64,000 nt of DNA from an uncultured Bacteroidota bacterium (GTDB lineage: Bacteria > Bacteroidota > Bacteroidia > Flavobacteriales > Flavobacteriaceae), in contig CACHVZ010000002.1 of assembly GCA_902583445.1 (NCBI GenBank), forward strand, positions 1-64,000, in the 5' to 3' direction. Every line of letters begins with the position of its first letter. The stretch's first letter is position 1. A program made the translations under genes and the position numbers. The notes under the pieces are model-generated. The model worked only from the letters and a program-made list of their open reading frames with translations, was not told the DNA's origin and ran no database searches. This document shows, piece after piece, positions 10,106 to 18,738 of the stretch.

Positions 10106-11210
10106 ATTTTTAATTTTTATATTCTTTATAATTTTTAACTCATGTTCTAAAGAAGACGAGATAAATCAGCTTAATCAAACAATACTTGATCTACAATCTA
10201 ATATTTCTCAGCTAAACTCTCAAATTAATGATTATTCAGCTCAAATAAATCAACTTACATATCAAAATAATCTTTTATCAAGTCAAATTGAAAATTTAAA
10301 TAATCAGCTAAATGGTTTTCAAGGTCAAATTGAATATTATTTAAATCAAATAAAATTGCTATCACAGGAAAATTTAATTCTTGAATCTGAAAATAATAAT
10401 CTAACAGTTCAGCTTTCTGAGCTTCAAGCTCAGCTTGACCTAATTCAGTTCCAAGGTGCAGAGGATGGAGTATATATTTTTAATCAAATTGAGATATCTG
10501 ATCCCCCATTTTCTGGAACAATGTGGGAATTACCTGACTTAATAACTTCTTCAGATTATACAATTTATTCATCATCCACTTACCAAGGAATTTTGGATAG
10601 GCTGTTTTATGATAAATCTATTCCTAGTTTTATTGATTATCCTGCTCATGTGTATAAAATCAATTTTGGTGACGGGTTATCTGTAGATTTTGAAATTTAT
10701 ACTGAATTTTCTCAAGAGGAAGCACTTGCAATTAAACAAAAGTATGCACCATTGATAGGTCAACTTGGTAAAGAATTAAGAAAAAATATTAAATCAATTG
10801 AGTTTTTAAAAGGTGATTATACTGCTTCTGCTCAAAGAAATAATGATCTGTCTTATTCAAACATTACAATTCCGATTGATTGGTTAAACAATAATGTAGA
10901 GACAAGACCAGATGGAGACAGAACTGAAGAATTATTTATTCATGAAGCGACACATTTATCAATTGATCCCTATGTTTACGGTCAGCGAGGTTGGAATGAT
11001 GCTGTTTATCTAGATGGAAATTATCTATCAACTTATGCTAAAGATAATCCAGAATCAGAAGATATTGCGGAGACCTTTCAAGCATATATTGCAGTTAAAT
11101 ATTTCCCTGAAAGAATAAAAAGTTCGTTAAGAGATACAATTCTTTCAATATGTTTAAATAGGTTTAAATATTTCGACTCGTTAAATTTAGATTTATCTAT
11201 ATATGAATAA
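10092..11210 (+). CDS. Putative lipoprotein with Gln/Asn/Leu-rich coiled coil and HExxH metallopeptidase-like domain
   Basis: Lipobox IFNSC after hydrophobic leader; long heptad-like coiled coil (LNQTILDLQSNISQLNSQI...); TEELFIHEATHLSID (HExxH) with downstream acidic candidate ESEDIAETFQAY. Confidence 0.6.
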   Translation: MKNYKFLIFIFFIIFNSCSKEDEINQLNQTILDLQSNISQLNSQINDYSAQINQLTYQNNLLSSQIENLNNQLNGFQGQIEYYLNQIKLLSQENLILESENNNLTVQLSELQAQLDLIQFQGAEDGVYIFNQIEISDPPFSGTMWELPDLITSSDYTIYSSSTYQGILDRLFYDKSIPSFIDYPAHVYKINFGDGLSVDFEIYTEFSQEEALAIKQKYAPLIGQLGKELRKNIKSIEFLKGDYTASAQRNNDLSYSNITIPIDWLNNNVETRPDGDRTEELFIHEATHLSIDPYVYGQRGWNDAVYLDGNYLSTYAKDNPESEDIAETFQAYIAVKYFPERIKSSLRDTILSICLNRFKYFDSLNLDLSIYE

Positions 11211-11228
11211 ACTTTTATATTTTTAGGT

Positions 11229-11960
11229 ATGACTAAAACAACCAATACATTTAAATCATTTCTTAGAAATAATATAGTCCAAGCAATTGTAATTATTCTA
11301 AGTGTACTATTATCATTTTATCTTGAACAAAGAAGACAAGTTAATATTACTAAACAGGAAAAGAACTATTTGCTAACTGATCTATCTAAAACATTGGAAG
11401 ATGATATCAACCAAATAGAAATCATCCTAGAAGGCTTGGATAGATCAGACAAGAACTTAATTAGACTTTTAGATGATATTAATTCTAATCACACACTACT
11501 TACTGATCGTGAGGTAGCAGAAGTGCTTCTTGAAATTCAAATTGGAACTTCTTTTTTTCCTCAAGATGGTATTTTTAATCAGTTAATTGCGAATGGTACA
11601 TTTAACCTTATAGAAAATGAAGAGTTAAAGTCACTTCTTTTAAATATGTATACTCATAAAAAGGAAAGAAACTATGCAACTTCAACAGAGATAGATAACT
11701 TTAATTTGCTTTGGAGAAGACAAATCATGGGAAATTTTAGAATACAATTTAATTATAACTCTTACGATGGTGAAATCTATGGTCAGCAAGAACTAACTAG
11801 ATTTAGATTCAACAGACAGTATTATCTTTCAAATGAATTATATGGAGCATTATCTCAGTCCAGAATATATGTGGGGATGTATACTAGATTCCTAAATGAT
11901 CAAAAGAATGAGTATCAAACTGCGCTTGCACTTTCAAAGACAGAAATTGGTAAAGATTAA
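11229..11960 (+). CDS. Hypothetical membrane-anchored protein (DUF6090-like)
   Basis: N-terminal single TM (NIVQAIVIILSVLLSFYLEQRRQ) followed by a soluble helical domain. Confidence 0.5.
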   Translation: MTKTTNTFKSFLRNNIVQAIVIILSVLLSFYLEQRRQVNITKQEKNYLLTDLSKTLEDDINQIEIILEGLDRSDKNLIRLLDDINSNHTLLTDREVAEVLLEIQIGTSFFPQDGIFNQLIANGTFNLIENEELKSLLLNMYTHKKERNYATSTEIDNFNLLWRRQIMGNFRIQFNYNSYDGEIYGQQELTRFRFNRQYYLSNELYGALSQSRIYVGMYTRFLNDQKNEYQTALALSKTEIGKD

Positions 11961-11994
11961 TTTATTTATACTTCTCATATAATTTAAATTATTA

Positions 11995-12002
11995 TAAATT
12001 TG
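11995..12002 (+). promoter_or_regulatory. Candidate -7 box (TAAATTTG) for the tRNA-Gly/tRNA-Leu unit
   Basis: TAnnTTTG match ending 8 nt before the tRNA-Gly 5' end. Confidence 0.5.
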
Positions 12003-12010
12003 CATTCTCT

Positions 12011-12083
12011 GCGAAAGTAGCTCAGTTGGTAGAGCATCACCTTGCCAAGGTGAGGGTCGCGGGTTCGAATCCCGTCTTTCGCT
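12011..12083 (+). tRNA. tRNA-Gly (GCC)
   Basis: Acceptor GCGAAAG/CTTTCGC, D-arm GCTCAGTTGGTAGAGC, anticodon arm CACCTTGCCAAGGTG, T-arm GCGGGTTCGAATCCCGT. Confidence 0.96.
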
Positions 12084-12087
12084 CAAC

Positions 12088-12173
12088 GCTCGAGTGGTGG
12101 AATTGGTAGACACGTTGGACTTAAAATCCAATGAGCAGTAATGTTCGTGCGGGTTCAAGTCCCGCCTCGAGTA
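12088..12173 (+). tRNA. tRNA-Leu (TAA)
   Basis: Acceptor GCTCGAG/CTCGAGT (terminal G-U), anticodon loop CTTAAAA within TTGGACTTAAAATCCAA, long variable arm TGAGCAGTAATGTTCGT, T-arm GCGGGTTCAAGTCCCGC. Confidence 0.95.
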
Positions 12174-12180
12174 CTTAAGG

Positions 12181-12221
12181 AAATCGTAATAGACTATTTA
12201 ATAGTTTGTTACGGTTTTTTT
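12181..12221 (+). terminator. Rho-independent terminator after the tRNA pair
   Basis: CGTAATAGACTAT-TTTAA-ATAGTTTGTTACG hairpin (two G-U wobbles) followed by a run of T (GTTTTTTTATT). Confidence 0.8.
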
Positions 12222-12230
12222 ATTACCTAT

Positions 12231-12253
12231 TTGGCAACACATTGGCAACAAAA
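12231..12253 (+). repeat. TTGGCAACA doublet (left boundary copy)
   Basis: TTGGCAACACATTGGCAACAAAA: two TTGGCAACA units with 11-bp period; near-identical copy in the same orientation at 19033. Confidence 0.75.
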
Positions 12254-12268
12254 CCAAAAAAAATCTAC

Positions 12269-12955
12269 TTACTTAGTATAAATCGGACCCCCCGGGGTCA
12301 GTTTAAAATCCATTTTCTTTTTGAGGGAAGTGTCTAGTAAATGGTGTATAATCTTTTTGTTAGGGGATATGCCTGGAGTTGTATTAGTATTTGTCATTAT
12401 TAAGGGATATAATAAAGAAAATACACCGTAATTTCCATGATGTGAAATTGAGCATGATTTGGTCAATAAAATATTCTTGTAATAATACAAAGGAACCTTG
12501 TTTTTAGTTTTTTTTTGTTTAATTTCTTCAGCGGGAAATGCCGTTAAATCTTGTAATTTAGTTTTTATCATCCTATCTATAAATTTTGGCATTACAAGTT
12601 TAGAGTAAGCTTTGATAGTTATCTCTTTACTCGCCAATGTAAAAATATAGTCCTGTGTAATAATTGATGATGTATAGAATGTTTGATTTTTAAAATTTAC
12701 TAATCCCTCTTTTTCTGAAATTAATATGCAATTAAATTTTTTAGGAGCAAAAAAACGTACTTTATCTTGTTGAGTATAAACCTTATAGGCAGATTCTTTC
12801 ATACTCCAAAATTTCCAGACTAAAATAAAAGGATTTGGTGATTCAAAAATGAGTTTTTGCTCATGTTCAGTAAATTGCTTTTCTAAAAAACCACTTCGCT
12901 GCCAATTACTTTCTATTTTAGCAAGTGATAGATCTATGATATCGTTGCCAATCAA
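12269..12955 (-). CDS. 4'-phosphopantetheinyl transferase
   Basis: IGNDIIDLSLAK and FWSMKESAYKVY (GxDxxD...KESxYK motifs); overlaps the upstream ACP gene. Confidence 0.88.
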   Translation of the reverse strand: MIGNDIIDLSLAKIESNWQRSGFLEKQFTEHEQKLIFESPNPFILVWKFWSMKESAYKVYTQQDKVRFFAPKKFNCILISEKEGLVNFKNQTFYTSSIITQDYIFTLASKEITIKAYSKLVMPKFIDRMIKTKLQDLTAFPAEEIKQKKTKNKVPLYYYKNILLTKSCSISHHGNYGVFSLLYPLIMTNTNTTPGISPNKKIIHHLLDTSLKKKMDFKLTPGGPIYTK

Positions 12956-13206
12956 GATTTTGTTAATTTTGTTTCAATAATTTCTATTGCAGTTTTAACT
13001 GAAAGCATTTTCTCCATAGATTCGTTATCAATCTCAATATCAAATTCATCCTCTACATCAAGAATGATATCAACTAAATTAGCTGAGTTAATTTTTAAAT
13101 CATTGATAAAATCTGTTTCCTCTGAAAGATTCCTGAAAGCTTCTTGATCTTGAACATAGGGTTTTACGATTTTTTGCAGTGAAGTGATCAGATCTTTTCT
13201 ATTCAT
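12952..13206 (-). CDS. Acyl carrier protein
   Basis: ETDFINDLKINSANLVDIILDVEDEFDIEIDNESMEKMLSVKTAIEII; Ser at the phosphopantetheine position (NSANLVD). Confidence 0.88.
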   Translation of the reverse strand: MNRKDLITSLQKIVKPYVQDQEAFRNLSEETDFINDLKINSANLVDIILDVEDEFDIEIDNESMEKMLSVKTAIEIIETKLTKS

Positions 13207-13277
13207 TGATATAGTTTTTAGTAATTTTTATATTTTATTTTATCATTTTACAAGTAAACGCCAATAAAGTTATATTA

Positions 13278-14546
13278 TTAATATTTCTTAAAAATAATAC
13301 ATCCATTTACATCTCCAAAGCCAAAACTTGCTTTAGCAATGATGTTCAATTTTTTTGCTGTCGTTTTTGTTGGGATTTTTTCTTTTGAGATTAACTTTAA
13401 AATTTCTGGATGTATCTCCTCACAATTTATATTTGGAAAAACAAATTGATGTTTTAATTGTAGTACTGTTGCTACATTTTCAATAGATGCTGATGCTGCA
13501 AGACAATGTCCTACCATTGACTTTAATGAGTTTATCATTGGAAATTCTTTTCCTTTTCTTCCTAATGCTTTGGTCCAGCTTTCTATTTCTATGGGATCTT
13601 TAATCGTTGCTGTTAAATGTCCGTTGATTGCATCAATTTCTGTTCCTTTTATATTTGCATCTTTAATAGCATCCACAATACATCTCTGAACAGCTTCTGA
13701 ATTTGGAGCAGTCATTGTTCCTCCATTTCTTTGTCCACCAGAATTAATATTTCCTCCTAAAACTTCTGCATAAATAGTTGCTTTTCTTTTCAATGCGCTT
13801 TCTAAAGATTCTAAAACCAATGCTCCAGCACCACTTCCTGGTACGAACCCAGATGCTTCTGCACTCATTGGCTTTGACCCTTTTTCAGGTGTTTCGTTAT
13901 GCTTGTAAGTCATCACTCTCATCGCATCAAATCCGCCCCAAATGTATGCACCATCATCGCTACAACTACCCACTAACATTCTAGATGCTTTTCCAGATTG
14001 AATGCGCTCAAAGCCCATTAATAAAGCTTCTGTGCCTGTTGTACATGCAGATGAATTTGTTGTAACTTGATTTCCAAGTCCCAAGATTCCGCCTAAATAA
14101 GCGCTTATTCCACTTGCCATAGTTTGTACTACTACTGTACTGCCAAGACGTTTTACTTTATGATCATCTAACTTATAAATTGCTTCTCTAAATTTTTCTA
14201 TTCCAGAAGTCCCAGTTCCAAAAACAATTCCTGAATTATAATCAGTAGGTGAATTTTTGTCAATTTTAAATCCCGCATCTTTCCAGGCATCCATTCCTGC
14301 AATACAACCATATAAAATTCCAGCACTATCAAATCCACGCAATTGTAATGGCGTCAAGTATTGACTTTTCAATTCTTTAGAGACAGACGGAATCCCACCA
14401 ATACAACAAGAAAATTTTAAGTCCTTTAGTTTTTGATGAAATGTGATTCCAGACTTTCCTTTTTGGATGGCTTCTAAAAAATTGTCCAGCCCAATTGCAT
14501 TTGGAGCTACAATACCCATTCCAGTAATAACCACTCTAAGTTTCAT
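13278..14546 (-). CDS. Beta-ketoacyl-ACP synthase (KAS I/II-like)
   Basis: VVITGMGIVAPNAIG, NSSACTTGTEAL (Cys), NGHLTATIKDPIE (His), SLKSMVGHCLAAS (Lys/His), KASFGFGDVNGCIIF. Confidence 0.93.
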   Translation of the reverse strand: MKLRVVITGMGIVAPNAIGLDNFLEAIQKGKSGITFHQKLKDLKFSCCIGGIPSVSKELKSQYLTPLQLRGFDSAGILYGCIAGMDAWKDAGFKIDKNSPTDYNSGIVFGTGTSGIEKFREAIYKLDDHKVKRLGSTVVVQTMASGISAYLGGILGLGNQVTTNSSACTTGTEALLMGFERIQSGKASRMLVGSCSDDGAYIWGGFDAMRVMTYKHNETPEKGSKPMSAEASGFVPGSGAGALVLESLESALKRKATIYAEVLGGNINSGGQRNGGTMTAPNSEAVQRCIVDAIKDANIKGTEIDAINGHLTATIKDPIEIESWTKALGRKGKEFPMINSLKSMVGHCLAASASIENVATVLQLKHQFVFPNINCEEIHPEILKLISKEKIPTKTTAKKLNIIAKASFGFGDVNGCIIFKKY

Positions 14547-14988
14547 TATTCATTACTTTTAGCATCCCAGAAATCGTTCCTTTACACACCAACTCGTTCT
14601 TCTCATTAAATAACTGAACTTTACATTTTAGCTTGTTGAATCTAAAATATATTTTTTCTGAAACTACCTTGACACGTTCTTTAGGTTTAACAGGTAAAAA
14701 AAAATCTACTTCGCTATTTGAAAGTGCTATTTGTGGTCTTTCTATTTCAGAAAGAAACTTTTTTAATAAGTAAATCCCTAAACAGACCACTCCTATTTGT
14801 GCCATAACTTCAGTTAAAATAACACCAGGGGTTAAAGGATTATCTTTAAAATGACCTAAATAAAAATATTCATCATTTTTAAAAGTATAGTATCCCTCGG
14901 ATCGATCTTCGGATATGTAAGTTAATTCCTCTACAAACAAAAAAGGTGCTCGGTAAGGTAAAAGCTGTATTATAGTTTCTTTTTTCAA
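14536..14988 (-). CDS. 3-hydroxyacyl-ACP dehydratase (FabZ-like hotdog)
   Basis: IIQLLPYRAPFLFVEEL, YLGHFKDNPLTPGVILTEVMAQIG (catalytic His and Glu retained). Confidence 0.88.
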   Translation of the reverse strand: MKKETIIQLLPYRAPFLFVEELTYISEDRSEGYYTFKNDEYFYLGHFKDNPLTPGVILTEVMAQIGVVCLGIYLLKKFLSEIERPQIALSNSEVDFFLPVKPKERVKVVSEKIYFRFNKLKCKVQLFNEKNELVCKGTISGMLKVMNNET

Positions 14989-15059
14989 TTAATAAAAAAT
15001 CTATGTTAGTTTTACTTTTATTATCAACAGCTTAAAAATTTAAAATTGAAATAATTCTA

Positions 15060-15854
15060 TTAACTAATATGCTCTCCTCCATCCACAACTATAATAGTTC
15101 CATTAATCCAAGCAGCTTCGTCTTTTGATAATAAATATACAACATTAGCTACATCTTCAGGTAATGTTAATCTATCGAAAGGATTTCGTTCTAAAGAGTG
15201 TTTTTTTAATTTATTATTACCTGGAATCATTTGAAATGATGCTGTATCTGAAACTCCTGCTTGAATACAATTAGCTCTAATCCCAAAACGAGCAAATTCT
15301 AATGCAATATTTCTAGTAATAGCTTCTAATGTTACTTTTGCAGCAGATACCGCTGCATAATTTTTTAACGCTTTGCTGTTACCTTCACTTGTGAAACTAA
15401 CCACTCGCCCATCATCTGCAAAAAGTTTTGCTTCAAAAATAGCTTTCACCCAATCATATAAACTAATTCCCATTGCTTGTATAGTTAATTGAAAATCATC
15501 TGTTTGTAATATTGGTGAAGTATCTGAAACCATAGGCTTTAAATTTCCTTTGGCAACACTATGTACTAATATTTTTATTTTACCACCATCCAATTCTTCT
15601 TTTAAATTTTCAATCAAGTCTTCTCTCTTTTCCGTTTTAAAGGCATCCGTGTTGTAACTAATAAATTTTACTGACTCCTTTTTTATTTCTTTAAAATCTC
15701 TCTTTATTTGATCTAGTTGAGATCTAGAGTTTCTGTGAACAATACAAATATTCATTCCATGTTTTGCTAATTTTTTTGCAGTAGCTAAACCCAATCCACT
15801 TGACCCACCTATAATTAAAGCCCATTTTTTTTTGTTTTCAAATTCTTTTACCAT
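15060..15854 (-). CDS. SDR-family oxidoreductase, FabI/FabL-like enoyl-ACP reductase
   Basis: ALIIGGSSGLGLATAKKL, LVHSVAKGNL, Y-(x)6-K motif in NYAAVSAAKVTLEAITRNIALEFARFGIRANCIQAG. Confidence 0.82.
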   Translation of the reverse strand: MVKEFENKKKWALIIGGSSGLGLATAKKLAKHGMNICIVHRNSRSQLDQIKRDFKEIKKESVKFISYNTDAFKTEKREDLIENLKEELDGGKIKILVHSVAKGNLKPMVSDTSPILQTDDFQLTIQAMGISLYDWVKAIFEAKLFADDGRVVSFTSEGNSKALKNYAAVSAAKVTLEAITRNIALEFARFGIRANCIQAGVSDTASFQMIPGNNKLKKHSLERNPFDRLTLPEDVANVVYLLSKDEAAWINGTIIVVDGGEHIS

Positions 15855-16900
15855 TGTAATAATATTCTTTGTGCGGAAAATCCTGGTCCAAAACTAAGCA
15901 TCAGACCTTTCTCTCCTTTTTTTCTATCACCATCCATAAACCGTTCTAAAACATATAAAACGGTAGCACTTGACATGTTCCCATATAATCTTAAGACTTC
16001 TTTTGTATCATCTATATTTTTGCCTAATGTCTTAAATAGATCCTCGACAGTATTCACTATTTTTTTTCCACCAGGATGAAAAATTAAATGATTTATATCT
16101 TCGATTTTTAAATTATTTCTTTCTAAAAAAGGATAAATAATATTAGGAAAATGATTAGAAATTGTTTCAGGAACCCTTTTGTCTAAAATCATTTGCAGTC
16201 CTGTATTCACCAACTTAAAACCCATAATATCAATGGAATCGTAAAAATGATACATAGCTTCATCTCTAATTATAGGTCCTTCGTCTTCTTCAAAAGAAGA
16301 TAAAATAACACTAGCTGCACCGTCTCCAAAAATTGCAGCACTTACAATATTGGCCATAGAATAGTCTTCCATTTGAAATGTGGCGGTAGCTGCTTCAACA
16401 GAGACAATAGCAGCTCGTTTATTAGGATTAGATTTTAAAAAGTTTTTTGCATAAATAATTCCTGAAATTCCTGCTACACATCCCATTTCTGTTACCGGTA
16501 GCCTCACAATATCCTGTCTCATTTGCAAACTATTAATTAAATACGCATCTACCGAAGGAATCATAATTCCTGTACAACTCACTGTCACAATATAATCAAT
16601 ATCTGTCGTCTGTAATCTCGCTTTTTTTAGGGATTTTAATAATGATTGTTCTGCAAGTTTTGTTACTTCTTTAATATAAATATTGTTTTTTTCCTCAAAG
16701 GATGTATTTAAAAAAACTTCTTCAGCGTCCATAATAGAATAGCGTTTATCTACCCCAGCTCCTTCAAAAAGTTTTAAAACTTTTCTTTGAAACCTGCTCT
16801 CTTGCCCTTGCATCCATTGTTTTACAAATGGAATAATTTCCTTTGTTTCTTTAACGTACTTTGGCAGTTTTTTTGCTACAGATATTATTTTTACACTCAT
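15848..16900 (-). CDS. Type III polyketide synthase (chalcone/stilbene synthase superfamily)
   Basis: VTVSCTGIMIPSVD, VTEMGCVAGISGI (catalytic Cys), LIFHPGGKKIVN (His), RLYGNMSSATVLYVL (Asn), SFGPGFSAQRILLQW C-terminus. Confidence 0.93.
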   Translation of the reverse strand: MSVKIISVAKKLPKYVKETKEIIPFVKQWMQGQESRFQRKVLKLFEGAGVDKRYSIMDAEEVFLNTSFEEKNNIYIKEVTKLAEQSLLKSLKKARLQTTDIDYIVTVSCTGIMIPSVDAYLINSLQMRQDIVRLPVTEMGCVAGISGIIYAKNFLKSNPNKRAAIVSVEAATATFQMEDYSMANIVSAAIFGDGAASVILSSFEEDEGPIIRDEAMYHFYDSIDIMGFKLVNTGLQMILDKRVPETISNHFPNIIYPFLERNNLKIEDINHLIFHPGGKKIVNTVEDLFKTLGKNIDDTKEVLRLYGNMSSATVLYVLERFMDGDRKKGEKGLMLSFGPGFSAQRILLQW

Positions 16901-16927
16901 GATATTTCTAATGTAAATAATAGTTTT

Positions 16928-17650
16928 TTAATCAATAAAATCTTTTTTTAGAATCCATAAATATCGAAATGCCCATTTCCATTGGATTGAAAAATGAACT
17001 TTTATCTCTTTTGCAATATTTTCTAAATCTTTTCTTTTGAAGGCTCTTAAAATAGATGTTAATCCATCTTGTCTGACCATTTTATTTTTTATAAAAAATC
17101 CTATTAATTTAAAAAAATAGTAGGCTAATTTATGTCTATGTAAATCATTAACAACTACACCAATCGTCGCATTCTCTGTAGTTGTTTTAAGAAGTGATAT
17201 TATTTCCTCATTTTTAAAATGATGTAAAAAAAGGGTACATAAGACGACATCATATGATTGTTTTTTAAAATCTTCCGACAATACATTGACCATTTTAAAA
17301 CTAAGTTCTGAATACTTCTTTGATAATTCCTTTGCATACTCTACTGCTGCAAAATTTGCATCAATTCCAATGAGATTAAAAGAATACTTATTCTCTCTAC
17401 CAAACTTAGCAACATCACGTAAGATGTCACCATTTCCACATCCTAAATCTACAATCGTAATTATCTTGTTTTTTGACTGATTTTTAATGAGTTTTTTAAG
17501 CCCTTTAATTGTTACTGAATTACCACCCAAGAACCTATTAATGATTTCTAGCTTGTCAAGGGTGTCTCTTAAAAGAGCTCCTTGCATTGTAAAATCATCC
17601 ATAATTTCCATTTTAGAGGATCGATGTGAAGTATCAACTAAAAAACTCAT
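16928..17650 (-). CDS. Class I SAM-dependent methyltransferase
   Basis: ITIVDLGCGNGDILRDVA (motif I), NLIGIDANFAAVEYAKE, YDVVLCTLFLHHF; N-terminal EIMDDFTMQGALLRDTLDKLEIINRFLGG resembles T3PKS-cluster methyltransferases. Confidence 0.88.
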   Translation of the reverse strand: MSFLVDTSHRSSKMEIMDDFTMQGALLRDTLDKLEIINRFLGGNSVTIKGLKKLIKNQSKNKIITIVDLGCGNGDILRDVAKFGRENKYSFNLIGIDANFAAVEYAKELSKKYSELSFKMVNVLSEDFKKQSYDVVLCTLFLHHFKNEEIISLLKTTTENATIGVVVNDLHRHKLAYYFFKLIGFFIKNKMVRQDGLTSILRAFKRKDLENIAKEIKVHFSIQWKWAFRYLWILKKDFID

Positions 17651-18738
17651 ATTGATTTGATGTATTTTCCATGAGTAAATCGAATAATTTTAGGTAATAA
17701 AAAAGGAATTATTTTTAAAATTGAATAAGCAATTTGAGAAACAGCTTGATTTCTAAACATCCTAGCAATAAAATGTCCAGTCTTTAATCGTGTTTTAAAC
17801 TCATTATTCCAATCTTCAAAATATTGTTTTTCCAAACCTTCTCTTGTTTTTATTTCTCCATTTAAAAACTGTATTATTCGAATACTTGCTAATCTTGCAC
17901 TATTAATAGCCATTCCCATTCCATTTCCACATAACGGATGAATCATCCCTGCAGTATCTCCACACATTATGATATGATTCTCCACGGGTTTTTTAGTTTC
18001 AAAGGAAATTTGACTTATTGTAAGTGGTTTTTTAAATACAGAATCAGACTCCTCAAATATTTTTTTTAAGTGCTTGTTTTTGTAGACTACTTGCTGCTGA
18101 AAATCTGAAATATTTTTATGTTTTTTAAATAAATTATATTCAGTAATGTAACATAAATTTATCGAATTGTTTTCTACTTTTGACACCCCGCAATAACCCC
18201 CTTTAAAATTATGTAGTGCTATAAGGTTTTCTGGAAAATCTCCTTTTACATGAATTTTAACTGCTAGGTATGGTGATTTTTTTTTAATGAAGTTTCTATT
18301 CATCTTAAAATCTAATAATGACCTTTTACCAAAAGCGCCAATAGTAATTTTACTTTGAAAAGATTTTGAATCTTTTGTTTGAATTGTAAAAACCCCTTTA
18401 TTAAAAATTACAGAGTTTACTGAGTCTTTTAAAACTTTAACTCCGTTAGATTCTGCTTTATTTAATAATAATTTATCAAAAAAATAGCGGCTCATTCCAA
18501 AACCTCCTAAAGGTAAGTTACCCTTAATTAGATTACCTTTTGCAGTACTAACTTGCACTTTACTGATCTTCTTTGCTCCCTCTTTTATTGGATCAATCCC
18601 TAAATAGTTTAAATAGGGAATTACTTCATTAGATATATACTCTCCGCATACTTTATGATTTGGATAGGAGTTTTTTTCAATAAGTAAAACACGATGGTTG
18701 AATTTTGACAAATGGATGGCATTTGTTAACCCTGCCAA
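17647..18738 (-). CDS. NAD(P)/FAD-dependent oxidoreductase (geranylgeranyl-reductase-like); true N-terminus extends upstream of 18738
   Basis: Open frame upstream of the TTG at 18738 gives KIIKTFDVIIIGGGLAGLTNAIHL (GxGxxG); also KVCGEYISNEV, IMCGDTAGMIHPLCGNGMGMAINSARLA. Confidence 0.88.
   Translation of the reverse strand: MAGLTNAIHLSKFNHRVLLIEKNSYPNHKVCGEYISNEVIPYLNYLGIDPIKEGAKKISKVQVSTAKGNLIKGNLPLGGFGMSRYFFDKLLLNKAESNGVKVLKDSVNSVIFNKGVFTIQTKDSKSFQSKITIGAFGKRSLLDFKMNRNFIKKKSPYLAVKIHVKGDFPENLIALHNFKGGYCGVSKVENNSINLCYITEYNLFKKHKNISDFQQQVVYKNKHLKKIFEESDSVFKKPLTISQISFETKKPVENHIIMCGDTAGMIHPLCGNGMGMAINSARLASIRIIQFLNGEIKTREGLEKQYFEDWNNEFKTRLKTGHFIARMFRNQAVSQIAYSILKIIPFLLPKIIRFTHGKYIKSI

Noticed and set aside
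11934-12158. 74-aa minus-strand ORF (MNPHEHYCSLDFKSNVS...RRDSNPRPSPWQGDALPTELL)
   Set aside because: Antisense to tRNA-Gly and tRNA-Leu; the RDSNPRPSPWQGDALPTELL string is a well-known artefact of translating tRNA genes backwards.
15540-15570. Additional TTGGCAACA unit (TTTGGCAACACTATG)
   Set aside because: Single unit inside the SDR coding sequence, not a doublet; probably a coincidental coding match.
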